A stretch of DNA of 64,000 nucleotides from Lachnospiraceae bacterium (GCA_002892395.1 NBBL01000007.1:124130-188129); one strand, 5' to 3'; counted from the first letter of the stretch, positions 18,436 to 27,460 are shown. The notes: generated by a model from the sequence alone, not told the origin. Numbers and translations: made by a program.

Positions 18436-19296
18436 TTATTGAAACAGTGCTCCGGCTAGAGCTGCTGTCATGATAATGATAATGATCCCCGCAAAAATCA
18501 AAAGGATCGGAACCAAAAGCTTGGCAGACGCCTTTTCTCCCTGCTGCAGCATCTTCTGGCGCTTGCTGTTCCAAAGCTCCGAGGATTCCCGAGCCAAAAA
18601 CACAGGAAGCTCGCCTCCGCCTTTCTCAATGCTCTGTAAAAGCGCCCCGGTAAATTTGATGATCTCCATGGAATTGGTGGACTTTCCAAAGAGCAGAATC
18701 GCATCGGCGTCCGAATACCCGTTTTTCATGTTCTCTGTCGCATCCCGCATCAGTTCATAAAAGACGCCGCTGCCCTTTTTCGCGATCATATTCCAGGCAT
18801 CTCTCAGCACCATTCCCGAATTCACCAGAATCGCCATCGTGGAAACTGCTTCCGGAAGCTCTGCTTCGCAGTCTCCCATCCGCTTGGAAATCCGGTTTTT
18901 CATGTTGGTCAGGGAGTAGACCCCGACGATCAGAACAAAGAAAAGACCGATTGCCAATGACTTAAGGCTCTTCTGCCACGCCCCGTAGATAAAAGCCATT
19001 GCAAGAAAAAGGTTGATAAAAGAGAGGAACTGCGCCCATACGACATTGGCATAGTAATCGCAGTAAACCGTTCCGTAAATCAGGCTGCTCTGCTTCTTAA
19101 GCTCCTCCTTCATCCTGCCCTTTAAGGCAAACATGGGAACATTCATCCATGAAAATCCCACCACATAAATCGACTTAATCGGATACTCCTTGTCATTCAG
19201 TCCTTCAATCCATTCCTCGTACTGCTGTCCCCTCGTCATCTGAAGTACGAATAAGACAATCAGAACCGTTCCGATCAGCATCATTCCATACTGCAT
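18436..19296 (-). CDS. TadC-like pilus assembly membrane protein
   Basis: The start at 19296 (AGGGTG upstream, four bases after the previous stop) gives 286 residues. It is a type II secretion F family protein: an N-terminal helix, two helices near the middle, a cytoplasmic domain with the conserved GGGELPVFL-like segment, and a final helix (LLVPILLIFAGIIIIIMTAAL). With TadB it forms the inner membrane platform driven by TadA. Confidence 0.85.
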   Translation of the reverse strand: MQYGMMLIGTVLIVLFVLQMTRGQQYEEWIEGLNDKEYPIKSIYVVGFSWMNVPMFALKGRMKEELKKQSSLIYGTVYCDYYANVVWAQFLSFINLFLAMAFIYGAWQKSLKSLAIGLFFVLIVGVYSLTNMKNRISKRMGDCEAELPEAVSTMAILVNSGMVLRDAWNMIAKKGSGVFYELMRDATENMKNGYSDADAILLFGKSTNSMEIIKFTGALLQSIEKGGGELPVFLARESSELWNSKRQKMLQQGEKASAKLLVPILLIFAGIIIIIMTAALAGALFQ

Positions 19297-19300
19297 GTTT

Positions 19301-20167
19301 TCACCCTTTGATATCCATAATTTTCTGTCCGATGACATAAGCAATACCGAACAAGATGATCGCCACCGTCGTCGCCAGAATACCGGGCAGCGTCGAAAAG
19401 CTTGCGGCAAAATCCGAGCTCATGCCGCGCAGCATCAGCATCATGACAACAGGAATAACCATCATCGCCTTAAACTGCACCTTATTGGAAGAAAGCGCTG
19501 TCTCAATCTCCCCGTTGATCTCGATTTTTTCGCTGATGATATTCCCTGTTCTCCGCACAATATCCTTTATGTTTCCGCCGGCGCGGTAGCTTACGCTGAA
19601 CACCGTCGCGAAATTCTTGATGTCTGCATTCTCGCTCCGCTCCCCCAGCGACAGGATCATCTCTTCGATCTCAATGTTGTTTTGAATGCCGAGGATCATT
19701 TCCTCCACCTCTCCCACAATATCCGCTTTATCCGTGTACTCCATCCGAAGATCCTTGTACGCCGCTTGCAGCGAGTCCGACATGTTCATGCCGGAGGAAA
19801 GAGAAACCGCCAGCGCCTCCAGAAGAGAACGAAACTGCAGCGCCAGCTCCTGCTGACGCTTTTTCTTAAGGCTTTCCGCCCGGGTCGGAAGGGAATAAAA
19901 GCCTGCCAATAGACCGATGCTTACAAAAATCACCATGTTTCCGATTTTTGTTGCGCCTGTGGGATACCCGGTAGAATCCAGAAACTGATTCCCGTAAAAC
20001 ACCAGCCCGCAGAAGCCGCCGATCACAAGCGCTGCGAAAAAAGTCAGAAGCTTTTCCCAGATCGACATGTAGTACACGCGGTAATTATTCAATTCCGTAC
20101 CCAGCGGCGAAAGAATGTACCGCGGCTCTTTTTCTTTCTTTTGTTTCTTCGCAAACAGCTTCATCAA
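19301..20167 (-). CDS. TadB-like pilus assembly membrane protein
   Basis: This 288-residue type II secretion F family protein has two helices at about 35-90, a cytoplasmic helical domain with GGNIKDIVRRTGNII, and two C-terminal helices. Its start overlaps the stop of tadA by four bases (ATGA), so expression is coupled. It is the expected partner of TadC in the pilus platform. Confidence 0.85.
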   Translation of the reverse strand: MMKLFAKKQKKEKEPRYILSPLGTELNNYRVYYMSIWEKLLTFFAALVIGGFCGLVFYGNQFLDSTGYPTGATKIGNMVIFVSIGLLAGFYSLPTRAESLKKKRQQELALQFRSLLEALAVSLSSGMNMSDSLQAAYKDLRMEYTDKADIVGEVEEMILGIQNNIEIEEMILSLGERSENADIKNFATVFSVSYRAGGNIKDIVRRTGNIISEKIEINGEIETALSSNKVQFKAMMVIPVVMMLMLRGMSSDFAASFSTLPGILATTVAIILFGIAYVIGQKIMDIKG

Positions 20168-21402
20168 ATTTCTTCCCTTATTCCGGCCGCATGCAGCTTC
20201 ATAACATTCTGCATCCTGTTTTCCGTGCGTCTCAAGATTCCGTGGACTCGGTTCAATGTGCTCTGTTCATCTTCCTCAAATACATAGAGTGGGTTGAGCT
20301 GTATTTCCCCGTTTTTATAATCCAGCACCTCTGTGATCTCCATCGTCTTTCTGGATCGATCCCGCAGACGTGACAAATGCACAATGATATCCACTGCCGA
20401 GGCAATCTGTTGTTTAATCGCCTCCAGCGGAACATTGGCCGCTCCCTGCAACACCATGGTCTCCAGACGGCTCAGCATGTCTCGCGTGGAGTTGGCATGT
20501 CCGGTCGAGAGAGATCCGTCGTGCCCGGTGTTCATCGCCTGCAGCATATCCAGCGCCTCTCCGCCTCGAACCTCTCCCACCACAATGCGATCCGGCCGCA
20601 TGCGCAGCGAGGACTTGATCAAATCCGTAATCGTAATCGCACCGACGCCGGTGGAATTTGCATTTCTTGTCTCCAGTCGCACCAGGTTGTCCACATTGGT
20701 GATCTGCAGCTCTGCCGTGTCCTCAATCGTGATAACGCGTTCCTCTCTCGGAATGTAATTGGAAAGTGCATTTAAAAAAGTTGTCTTCCCGGAGCCTGTA
20801 CCTCCGCAGACAACAATGTTGTACCGAGCCTTCACCAGCAGTCTCAGCTTTTCCGCAATTTCCTCCGTCAGAGAACCGAATCGGATCAGCTTTTCCATGG
20901 TCATCGGTTCCTTGGAAAACTTTCGTATGGTTATGGTGGGGCCGCACAGCGCAACCGGCGGAAGCACAACATTGACGCGGGAGCCGTCCGGAAGTGTGGT
21001 GTCGCAGATCGGATTGGCCTGATTGACCTCTCGTCCCGCCAGCCCTACAATGCGCTGTATCACATCCTCCAGGCGCTTCTGACTCTCAAACCCCCGGTCC
21101 AGTTTGAAGAGACGACCAGACTGTTCAATAAAAATATTGTCCGCTCCATTGATCATAACCTCGGTGATGGTGTCATCGCTGATAATGGAATTCAGCAAGC
21201 CAAAGCCTCGTATGCTGCCGTAAACCTGCTGAACAATGGACAGCTTCTGCTCCACAGAGCAATATTGCGCTCCGATCCTCGCATTGACCGTCTCTTTGAC
21301 CGTATCCTCCAACACCTCATCATCCAGACGGCTCAGGGTGTAATGATCGGAAATGTATTTTTTGATTTCTTCAATCAGCTGCTGTTCCTGTGCAATGGTC
21401 AT
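20164..21402 (-). CDS. tadA: TadA/CpaF secretion ATPase
   Basis: The 412-residue ATPase of the VirB11/CpaF family has an N-terminal helical domain, Walker A GGTGSGKTT, an Asp box (ITIEDTAELQI), the Walker B-like region RPDRIVVGEVRGGEALDML, and the His box STGHANS. It hydrolyses ATP on the cytoplasmic face to drive Flp pilus assembly through TadB/TadC. Length is normal. It is the second gene of the locus, after the CpaE-like gene. Confidence 0.93.
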   Translation of the reverse strand: MTIAQEQQLIEEIKKYISDHYTLSRLDDEVLEDTVKETVNARIGAQYCSVEQKLSIVQQVYGSIRGFGLLNSIISDDTITEVMINGADNIFIEQSGRLFKLDRGFESQKRLEDVIQRIVGLAGREVNQANPICDTTLPDGSRVNVVLPPVALCGPTITIRKFSKEPMTMEKLIRFGSLTEEIAEKLRLLVKARYNIVVCGGTGSGKTTFLNALSNYIPREERVITIEDTAELQITNVDNLVRLETRNANSTGVGAITITDLIKSSLRMRPDRIVVGEVRGGEALDMLQAMNTGHDGSLSTGHANSTRDMLSRLETMVLQGAANVPLEAIKQQIASAVDIIVHLSRLRDRSRKTMEITEVLDYKNGEIQLNPLYVFEEDEQSTLNRVHGILRRTENRMQNVMKLHAAGIREEI

Positions 21403-21415
21403 GTCGTGCTCCCGT

Positions 21416-22498
21416 TTAAACCGCTTCCGTCAGGATCTCGTCAAAAATTGCTTTTTCCGCCACCTGCTCCAGGATCTGCTGTGTTGTCGCATGTTCATAT
21501 CTGGGAATCCCGCCCAGATTTCGTATTTCCACACTCGGAAGTGCCAGACTGGATTTGTTGCTGAACTGATTGTAAAGATAGGACATCCGCTTCATAATCG
21601 GGACCTCGGCGTTTTCCTCCTTCATGGCGAGGGCCTGCAGCATGCTGAGTGTCTTTTGATTCCCGATCTCGGTACCGTCTGCAACGATGACAATCCCGTG
21701 CATGCCCCGATAAATATCAATATGATCTCTGTCAATATTAAAGTCCGTGTCCACGATAATGTAATCGTAGGAGCCTCCCAGCTTCAATTCCGAAAGAAGA
21801 TGGTTGATCTCTTCCGCAGACAGCTCCATCATGTCCAGCGCCACCTTAGGACGCGCATAAAAATATACGCCTCTCGGATCCTGCCGGACACAGCTCTCCA
21901 GCTTTAAGGGGAAGTTGGCCTTCTGCTCCTTCAGGGCAAAGATCACATCGCTCATATCGAATTGACCGCCTGCAGAGAAGAACACATCGGAAGCTCCGAA
22001 GCGTTCCAGATTGAGGTAGAGCACGCGCTTCCGATTCCTTGTATAATGCAGCGCACAGGCCGCAGCCATGGTAGATGCGCCGCTCCCTCCGCCTGCCGCC
22101 CCAAAGGCGATCAGCTTACACCGGTCATCCTTCATCTTGAGACCGGTAATCCCCTGTATTTTTTCTGCGTAGATGCTGAGGATCATCTTGTAAATCAGAT
22201 CCGCCTTCTGAAACTTGCAGATCGCAGCCTCGCCGCGGTAGGACTCGATCTCCGTGGAGTTGACAAAGTAAGCAAAGCTGCAGTTAGACGGCAGTGCAAG
22301 GGTACTGACGTCAAAAACAGAATCTGCAACCAGAATATCGATCTTTGCGGATTTCAGGGATGACATGCAGAGCTCTTGATCCGTAAACGAATACAGCTCA
22401 AATTTTTCGGAATACCGCGTCCCGAATACGGTCACGATTCGATTCAGGTACTCCTGATCGGCATCAAGAATCGCCAGTCTGATTTTCATACACTTCAT
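21416..22498 (-). CDS. CpaE-like receiver-plus-ParA/MinD protein, Walker A lysine missing
   Basis: The 360-residue protein starts with a degenerate receiver-like domain (about 5-115) and continues with a MinD/ParA-like fold (about 125-355), the layout of CpaE/TadZ localisers. Its P-loop region reads GGGSGAST at about 136-143, so both lysines of the deviant Walker A (KGGxGK) are absent; YIIVDTDF is the Walker B-like segment. It may bind nucleotide poorly or not at all and act as a localisation scaffold. It is the first gene after the promoter at 22.65 kb. Confidence 0.8.
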   Translation of the reverse strand: MKCMKIRLAILDADQEYLNRIVTVFGTRYSEKFELYSFTDQELCMSSLKSAKIDILVADSVFDVSTLALPSNCSFAYFVNSTEIESYRGEAAICKFQKADLIYKMILSIYAEKIQGITGLKMKDDRCKLIAFGAAGGGSGASTMAAACALHYTRNRKRVLYLNLERFGASDVFFSAGGQFDMSDVIFALKEQKANFPLKLESCVRQDPRGVYFYARPKVALDMMELSAEEINHLLSELKLGGSYDYIIVDTDFNIDRDHIDIYRGMHGIVIVADGTEIGNQKTLSMLQALAMKEENAEVPIMKRMSYLYNQFSNKSSLALPSVEIRNLGGIPRYEHATTQQILEQVAEKAIFDEILTEAV

Positions 22499-22615
22499 CC
22501 TCCCCTTACGAACATACGGCGCCCCATGCGCAGTCTGCGGCAGAAAATAGTTCCCTGTGCTATCTAAAACCCGCTGCTTTCCCTGATCAGCAGGCTTACA
22601 TGGCAGCTTTCGCGC

Positions 22616-22635
22616 AAGTTAGGCTTTACTAACTT
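22616..22635 (-). promoter_or_regulatory. Palindromic operator at the Tad operon start
   Basis: A perfect 7-6-7 inverted repeat AAGTTAG-GCTTTA-CTAACTT lies directly downstream of the -10 box, covering the expected transcription start. A bound repressor would block the Tad promoter. A near copy (16 of 20 bases) lies before the tetR-ABC genes at 60776-60795. TTAG/CTAA half-sites recall DtxR-family metal regulators, but that assignment is only a guess. Confidence 0.6.
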
Positions 22636-22663
22636 AAAATACCACATTCCCTATCGCTGTCAA
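22636..22663 (-). promoter_or_regulatory. Sigma-A type promoter of the Tad operon
   Basis: On the minus strand TTGACA (22658-22663) and TATTTT (22636-22641) are separated by 16 bases. The transcript would have a leader of about 130 bases before the CpaE-like start. A second TTGACA lies about 20 bases further upstream. Confidence 0.6.
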
Positions 22664-23272
22664 GTCACTTTCCGGGATTTTGTCAAGAACAAGGCAAAGA
22701 ATGCGTTGTTCATCGCATTTCATGCCGCTTGTTTCCGCCAGCACCGGAGATGCCTGCGCTGCTCCTCTGCCAACTTCGGACAAGCTCCTTCCTTCCGGCA
22801 TATGCCCAATCAAAAAGCGGCGAAGCAAATCTGCTCTGCCGCAGGGCGATTCCGTTGGATCCGGTGTTTCATCCAACGCTTCATCCGGTACTCTAACCAG
22901 TGTTTTATCTGGCGTTTCATCTGGCGTTTTTTCATCCAACGCTTTATCCGGTTTTTCGTGTGTTTTGTTCCAATATCGTTTATACTGACAGAAGCATCCA
23001 AAACGATTTCTCTGCCGCTCCCCTTCCCGTTCCGACAGTCGAAGGCGCTTCACCGCCACCCCCAACGCTCAACATCGCTTCATGCTACCGCGCTTCATGC
23101 TACCGCGCTTCATGCTACCGCGCTTCATGCCACGGCGCTTCATTATTTCCAGGCGCCGATTCGGTTCTTCCTGTCCGGGAGACCCGTTGAACCGCGGAAA
23201 ACACTACCCGCCAAAAACTCCGGATGAAGCGAGCAGGGAACAGGGAATCAAAAAAAGAAAAGAGGAAAATCC
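22664..23272. other. Repeat-rich spacer without a convincing gene
   Basis: Between the Tad promoter and the aldo/keto reductase there is about 600 bases of low-complexity DNA. Bases 22862-22965 hold degenerate copies of a (T/C)CATC(C/T)GG(C/T)GTTT-like unit, and 23077-23136 a clean 15-bp tandem repeat. Open frames cross the region on both strands, but none has recognisable domains, and the best minus-strand one ends inside the Tad promoter. An AGAGGAAAATCC ribosome binding site at the right end serves the next gene. Confidence 0.6.
23077..23136. repeat. 15-bp tandem repeat, four copies
   Basis: The unit GCTTCATGCTACCGC is repeated three times exactly and once as GCTTCATGCCACGGC, with a partial fifth copy. 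It lies in the leader region of the aldo/keto reductase gene. Confidence 0.9.
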
Positions 23273-24199
23273 ATGAAAACAATCCATGTAACAAACGGAC
23301 CGCAAGCGGCACCTGCCATCGTCCTAGGCTGCATGCGCATGCCTGCTCTTACGACAGATGATGCAGCAAGGGTCATCCAAAACGCAGTGGAGCTCGGCGT
23401 CAATTTCTTTGACAACGCCACCTGCTACGCGGACGGTGAATCAGAAGTCCGCTTTGGAACTGCCCTGAAGCAATCCGGAATCCGGAGAGAAAACATCACC
23501 GTTCAGACAAAATGCGGCCTCTGCTTGGACCGAAATGAATTTGACTGGACCAAAGAAACCATCCTTTCCAGTGTGGAGGACAGCCTGCGCCGCATGAAAC
23601 TCGACTACCTGGATATTCTTCTCCTCCACCGCCCGGATTTAATATTTGAGCCGGAGCAGGTCGCTGACGCATTTGATTGTCTGGAAAAAAGCGGGAAAGT
23701 CAAATATTTCGGAGTCAGCAATGTCTCTACGCTGCAGCTTGCGCTGTTAAAACAATACGTGAACCAGCCTCTTATATTCAATCAGCTTCAATTTTCTCTT
23801 GCACAATCTCAGCTGATCGACCAGGCGCTCTACCTCAATAACCTGGGCACAGAGCGCTCAATTTGCCGCGACGACGGCATACTGGATTACTGCCGTCTGC
23901 ATCACATCACCGTACAGGCCTGGTCTCCGCTGCAGTACGGCATGTTCAAGGGCTGCTTTCTGGATGATCCCAATTTCCCCGAGCTGAATCAGGTGCTTCT
24001 TTCCCTGGCAGAGAAATACCATGTCTCCAAGGCTGCCATCGCCATCGCATGGATTCTTCGCCACCCGGCAAACATGCAGGCCATCGCAGGCACGATGAAT
24101 CCGGCACATCTTCGGGATATCTGCGAGGCTTCCAATGTTGCACTCACGCATCACGAGTGGTATCAGCTTTATCTCGCTTCCGGAAAATTTCTTCCGTAG
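23273..24199 (+). CDS. Aldo/keto reductase
   Basis: The 308-residue TIM-barrel protein has the aldo/keto reductase catalytic set: Asp and Tyr in NFFDNATCYADGESEVRFG, Lys in TVQTKCGL, and His in ILLLHRPD. The C-terminal IAIAWILRHPANMQAIAGT segment fits the NADP(H)-binding part. It most resembles the YdhF/YcsN-type oxidoreductases. Substrate unknown. It is a single plus-strand gene, convergent with the ArsC-like gene, with a hairpin just after its stop. Confidence 0.9.
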   Translation: MKTIHVTNGPQAAPAIVLGCMRMPALTTDDAARVIQNAVELGVNFFDNATCYADGESEVRFGTALKQSGIRRENITVQTKCGLCLDRNEFDWTKETILSSVEDSLRRMKLDYLDILLLHRPDLIFEPEQVADAFDCLEKSGKVKYFGVSNVSTLQLALLKQYVNQPLIFNQLQFSLAQSQLIDQALYLNNLGTERSICRDDGILDYCRLHHITVQAWSPLQYGMFKGCFLDDPNFPELNQVLLSLAEKYHVSKAAIAIAWILRHPANMQAIAGTMNPAHLRDICEASNVALTHHEWYQLYLASGKFLP

Positions 24200-24208
24200 A
24201 GAGTCCTC

Positions 24209-24244
24209 AGCCGGTCCCCGATTCGTTTCCGCAGGGGACCGGCT
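24209..24244 (+). terminator. Hairpin after the aldo/keto reductase gene
   Basis: An 11-bp perfect stem AGCCGGTCCCC/GGGGACCGGCT with a 14-base loop lies 10 bases after the stop. The following T content is weak (TGCCTT). Two degraded copies of part of this unit follow up to 24300. Confidence 0.55.
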
Positions 24245-24275
24245 TGCCTTCCCCCGATTCTGTTTTCACAGGGAC

Positions 24276-24647
24276 TTACTTGCCTGTCTCCGATTCTGTT
24301 TTCACATTCTCCCACTCCTCTTCCTTGAACCCGACCAAAATTCGCTCTCCCCAGATAAGAATCGGCCGTTTCACCAGCATCCCATCGGTCGCCAGCAGCT
24401 TCAACTGCTCTTGTTCATCCATATCCTTAAGCCTGTCCTTCAAGCCCATAGCTTTGTAGCGTTGTCCGCTGGTGTTAAAGAATCGTTTCAGCGGCAAGCC
24501 GCTTCGTTCCTTCCACTCCGTTAATTCCTCGTAGCTTGGATTTTCCTCTCTGATTGGGCGTACTTCATACACAATCCCATTTCTTCGGAGCCACTGTTCA
24601 GCTTTTTTACAGGTTCCGCACCTCTCGTAGCAGATCAAGGTGTTCAT
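24276..24647 (-). CDS. ArsC/Spx-family thioredoxin-fold protein
   Basis: The start at 24647 follows AAAGGAGAAGAGA and gives 123 residues. The N-terminus MNTLICYERCGTCKKAEQWL has the CxxC of the ArsC/Spx/YffB family, followed by SGLPLKRFFNTSG and the RPILIWGERILVGF segment. It could be an arsenate-reductase-like or redox protein; no ars genes are nearby. The last residues (KTESETGK) are encoded within a degenerate 3' repeat shared with the spacer. It is convergent with the aldo/keto reductase gene. Confidence 0.85.
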   Translation of the reverse strand: MNTLICYERCGTCKKAEQWLRRNGIVYEVRPIREENPSYEELTEWKERSGLPLKRFFNTSGQRYKAMGLKDRLKDMDEQEQLKLLATDGMLVKRPILIWGERILVGFKEEEWENVKTESETGK

Positions 24648-24705
24648 TCTCTTCTCCTTTGATTCCAATCATTTGTTTCAATGCTGTATGCCTCCGCCTC
24701 CTCCG

Positions 24706-25695
24706 TTACTGGAAGTAAATCTTCCCGGAGGTTCCGTCATACGCAGTGTCCCAATTCTCCCCGTGACGCAGCTGCAGTGTCCCTCCGATTCGAATCACGC
24801 CATGGGACGGGAACTGACTGACATCCGAGTGAATCCCCGGATTGTTATCCATATTCTTGGTATGCCACCCGGTGGAGGAAATCCTGTCCCCCTTTTTCAC
24901 GGTAATATTCGAGAACACCGCCTGAACCGTGCTTCCATTGACCATGGCGCCGGCCTCCACCGCCGGATCAAAGTGCGGAAATTTCGTCATTTCCGGATTC
25001 CAGAAGGTATCCAGAAGCTCCCCATTCAAATACACCGTTCCCTGTCCGTCCCTGCGAAATGCAATCATCAGGTGATAGGTCTTTCCCAGCTCTGCCTTCG
25101 GATATTGATCTACCCTGCTGTAGTCCTGTCCTCCGACGGCATTGCTGTGTATGTTCTCACGATAAAAGTAGGTTCCCTGCGCCGTGGAATCTGTTACAAG
25201 GTCAAAAGACATCGCTGCAGTGCTTCCAAAGATGACAAGCTTTGCAACTGAGCCGCCGGAGCCGCTTACGCTGACATCCGCCTCGATTGCGCAGTCTGCA
25301 TCCACATGATTGACGCTGTAGCTCCCGGCAGAAACTGCCAAGTTGGTCGTGTCAACCCCGCTTGTCGCTTCCGAAGACGGAATCCATTCCCCGCTTTCAC
25401 CTACAAAATACCCGTCCGGAGTGGTGGTATTGGACAACATGGCGCCCGATGCAGACAGGTAATAATCCTTTTCGCCATCCTTGATCCATCCGGTGGCCAT
25501 CGCGCCGTCTCCGCGCATAAAGTACCAGTGATTTCCATCCTGAACCCACCCGGTGGTCATCGTGCCGTCTCCATCCGAATCATACCGGTTGTTTCCTGCC
25601 TGCGACCATCTTCCCGCGTACGCAGGTCGGGTAATTAAAAGCATCATGCCTCCCGCCAATAAAAAACAGGCAAGAACCGATCTCCATTGTTTCAT
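24706..25695 (-). CDS. Secreted protein with cell-wall-binding repeats and a lectin-like domain
   Basis: The 329-residue protein has a signal peptide (FLLAGGMMLLITRPAYA). It continues with about three choline-binding-type repeats (GRWSQAGNNRYDSDGDG, GWVQDGNHWYFMRGDGAM, GWIKDGEKDYYLSASGAM), which attach proteins to wall teichoic acid or sugars. The C-terminal about 200 residues look like a beta-sandwich of the LamG/concanavalin type. It is probably a wall-bound surface protein. An AGGAGG site lies about 11 bases before the ATG. It is a single gene. Confidence 0.8.
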   Translation of the reverse strand: MKQWRSVLACFLLAGGMMLLITRPAYAGRWSQAGNNRYDSDGDGTMTTGWVQDGNHWYFMRGDGAMATGWIKDGEKDYYLSASGAMLSNTTTPDGYFVGESGEWIPSSEATSGVDTTNLAVSAGSYSVNHVDADCAIEADVSVSGSGGSVAKLVIFGSTAAMSFDLVTDSTAQGTYFYRENIHSNAVGGQDYSRVDQYPKAELGKTYHLMIAFRRDGQGTVYLNGELLDTFWNPEMTKFPHFDPAVEAGAMVNGSTVQAVFSNITVKKGDRISSTGWHTKNMDNNPGIHSDVSQFPSHGVIRIGGTLQLRHGENWDTAYDGTSGKIYFQ

Positions 25696-25863
25696 CTCGA
25701 AAGAATCCTCCTTTTCCGTGTCACAGATTACTATCCCATAGTATATAACAGGATCCGCCTGTCTACACAGTCAATCTTCCTTTCTCTTTTATGAATTCGA
25801 TGGAGGTCTCCGGCTAACTTCCCTTTCACTCGAAACATCACCTGCGGCATCTCCGGACTGCTC

Positions 25864-25910
25864 AAAAAAGGGACTGCAAAGAAGCAACTCGTTCTTTGCA
25901 GTCCCTTTTA
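25864..25910 (-). terminator. Strong intrinsic terminator after the YjiH-type gene
   Basis: A 14-bp perfect stem GGGACTGCAAAGAA/TTCTTTGCAGTCCC (25870-25883 with 25892-25905) is flanked by an A-run and a T-run. Read on the minus strand, it ends the transporter transcript with a TTTTTT tail. Confidence 0.9.
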
Positions 25911-25962
25911 TATCCTTGCTCCGAAACAGATGGCAGGAAATTCCGTCGAAGTGCTGCCCCGT

Positions 25963-27303
25963 CTAGACGACTAATCCAAATGCAGGGAACAAAAAGCGCA
26001 CGGTCAGCGAGGCAAGAATTAACGCAAGAATGACTCTCTCCACCCAAATGATCAGGATATCCTTCAGAGAAAGGTCAATATCTGTTCCCAGTACACAGGG
26101 AATCGAAGCAGAGAAAAACAAGATCTCTGCCACGCATACAATTGCTGTCACATACTGTGCCATCGGAGAAGCATTCGCTACAATATTGGCAGGAAGAAAC
26201 ATCTCCGCCAAACTGATCGCACAGCTTTTTCCCATCAGTACTGCTTCCGGCCCGAAGCCGAGCAGCATGGTGAAGGGAACAAATAGATATCCCAGGATAT
26301 CAAAGACTGGAGTGTATTCCGCCAGGAGCAATCCAAGAAATCCAATGGACATAAGCGACGGACCGATCCCCAGTGCCATATTCAGACCATCAATAAAGTT
26401 TTTCTGAACCCCCTCTAAAATGCCTGGTGCCTTTGCACACGCATTTAATCCCTCCTCCAACGCGCTGGAAAACAGCTTTCCCTTTTGGGGAACCGCCTCA
26501 GGGATGACCGCCATGCCGTGATACCCGGTGTCTGGCTTCTTACTCAGCGGGTAGATGCGGGTCGTGAGCGCCGTCACCGCAAAGGTGATAATCAGAGTGG
26601 ACCAAAAATAGAGATTCCAGTGCTCCAGTAATCCCAGCGTCCGCGCAACCACAATCATAAAGGTAGCGGACACCGTTGAAAATCCCGTGGCAATGATGGC
26701 AGCCTCTTTAATGGAATAGTAACCCTCCTTGTGAACGCGGTTTGTGATCAGAAGCCCCACGGAGTAGCTTCCGACAAAGGACGCCACTGCATCAACAGCC
26801 GAGCGTCCGGGGGTTTTCCAGACAGGTCGCATAACCGGTTTCATAAATACACCGATGAATTCCATTAACCCATAGTTAATCAAAAAAGCCAAAAAGACCG
26901 CCCCGACAGGAACCAGGGATGTAACCGGCAAGACTACCTTGTTGTAGATAAATGGCATCATATCCCCCTCAAACCAGCGGGCGGGACCGATTTTTGTAAA
27001 CCATACGATCAGAGCAGGAATCGCCAGCAGCTTCAACACCGAAAACGTGGCAGTCACCTTATCCTTGTTCCAGGTCTTTCGTACAAATGGCAGAACCGCA
27101 CCGACTGCCACGATGACAGCGCCGTAAATTAAATTAAAATACGGAATTCTTCGGATTGCAGATACCACATGATCCACCGGAATGGAACTGACGTTCCCGA
27201 CTTTAATCGTGACAAAAAACATAAAAATACCAATTAAATTCAGAACAATAAATTTCAATAAATTCGTTCCGCTTTTGGCACGTTCCGAGACCTGCTTCTC
27301 CAT
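25963..27303 (-). CDS. YjiH-type transporter with nucleoside-recognition domains
   Basis: The 446-residue polytopic membrane protein has about ten hydrophobic helices, including MEFIGVFMKPVMRPVWKTPG and a related C-terminal segment typical of the nucleoside-recognition (gate) domain of the YjiH family. The substrate of the family is not settled. It is a single gene, with its own promoter at 27381-27409 and terminator at 25864-25910. Confidence 0.82.
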   Translation of the reverse strand: MEKQVSERAKSGTNLLKFIVLNLIGIFMFFVTIKVGNVSSIPVDHVVSAIRRIPYFNLIYGAVIVAVGAVLPFVRKTWNKDKVTATFSVLKLLAIPALIVWFTKIGPARWFEGDMMPFIYNKVVLPVTSLVPVGAVFLAFLINYGLMEFIGVFMKPVMRPVWKTPGRSAVDAVASFVGSYSVGLLITNRVHKEGYYSIKEAAIIATGFSTVSATFMIVVARTLGLLEHWNLYFWSTLIITFAVTALTTRIYPLSKKPDTGYHGMAVIPEAVPQKGKLFSSALEEGLNACAKAPGILEGVQKNFIDGLNMALGIGPSLMSIGFLGLLLAEYTPVFDILGYLFVPFTMLLGFGPEAVLMGKSCAISLAEMFLPANIVANASPMAQYVTAIVCVAEILFFSASIPCVLGTDIDLSLKDILIIWVERVILALILASLTVRFLFPAFGLVV

Positions 27304-27380
27304 ATCCGTTTTCCCCCTTTTCTCTCAAGCAAACCTTGAGACAGATTGCATTTCATGTTCTCTTTACAACTGATAACTTT

Positions 27381-27409
27381 ATTTTACCAAAAGTACTATA
27401 AAATCTCAA
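27381..27409 (-). promoter_or_regulatory. Promoter of the YjiH-type gene
   Basis: On the minus strand TTGAGA (27404-27409) and TAAAAT (27381-27386) are 17 bases apart. A small inverted repeat CTCAAG/CTTGAG lies in the leader at about 27333-27349. Confidence 0.55.
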
Positions 27410-27460
27410 TCATTCCTCTACTTTTTATCCATATTTTACAAAATAAAGAAGCCGAACGCA

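Noticed and set aside
22499-22615. Cyclic-di-GMP riboswitch in the Tad leader
   Set aside because: The leader can fold locally, but the conserved GEMM core motifs are absent.
22634-23065. A 143-codon minus-strand open frame with DE(T/A)PD repeats
   Set aside because: It ends within the -10/operator of the Tad promoter, has no recognisable domain and its repeats follow from the low-complexity DNA of the spacer.
23077-23136. CRISPR array or iterons at the 15-bp repeat
   Set aside because: No spacers, no cas genes, and no replication gene next to it.
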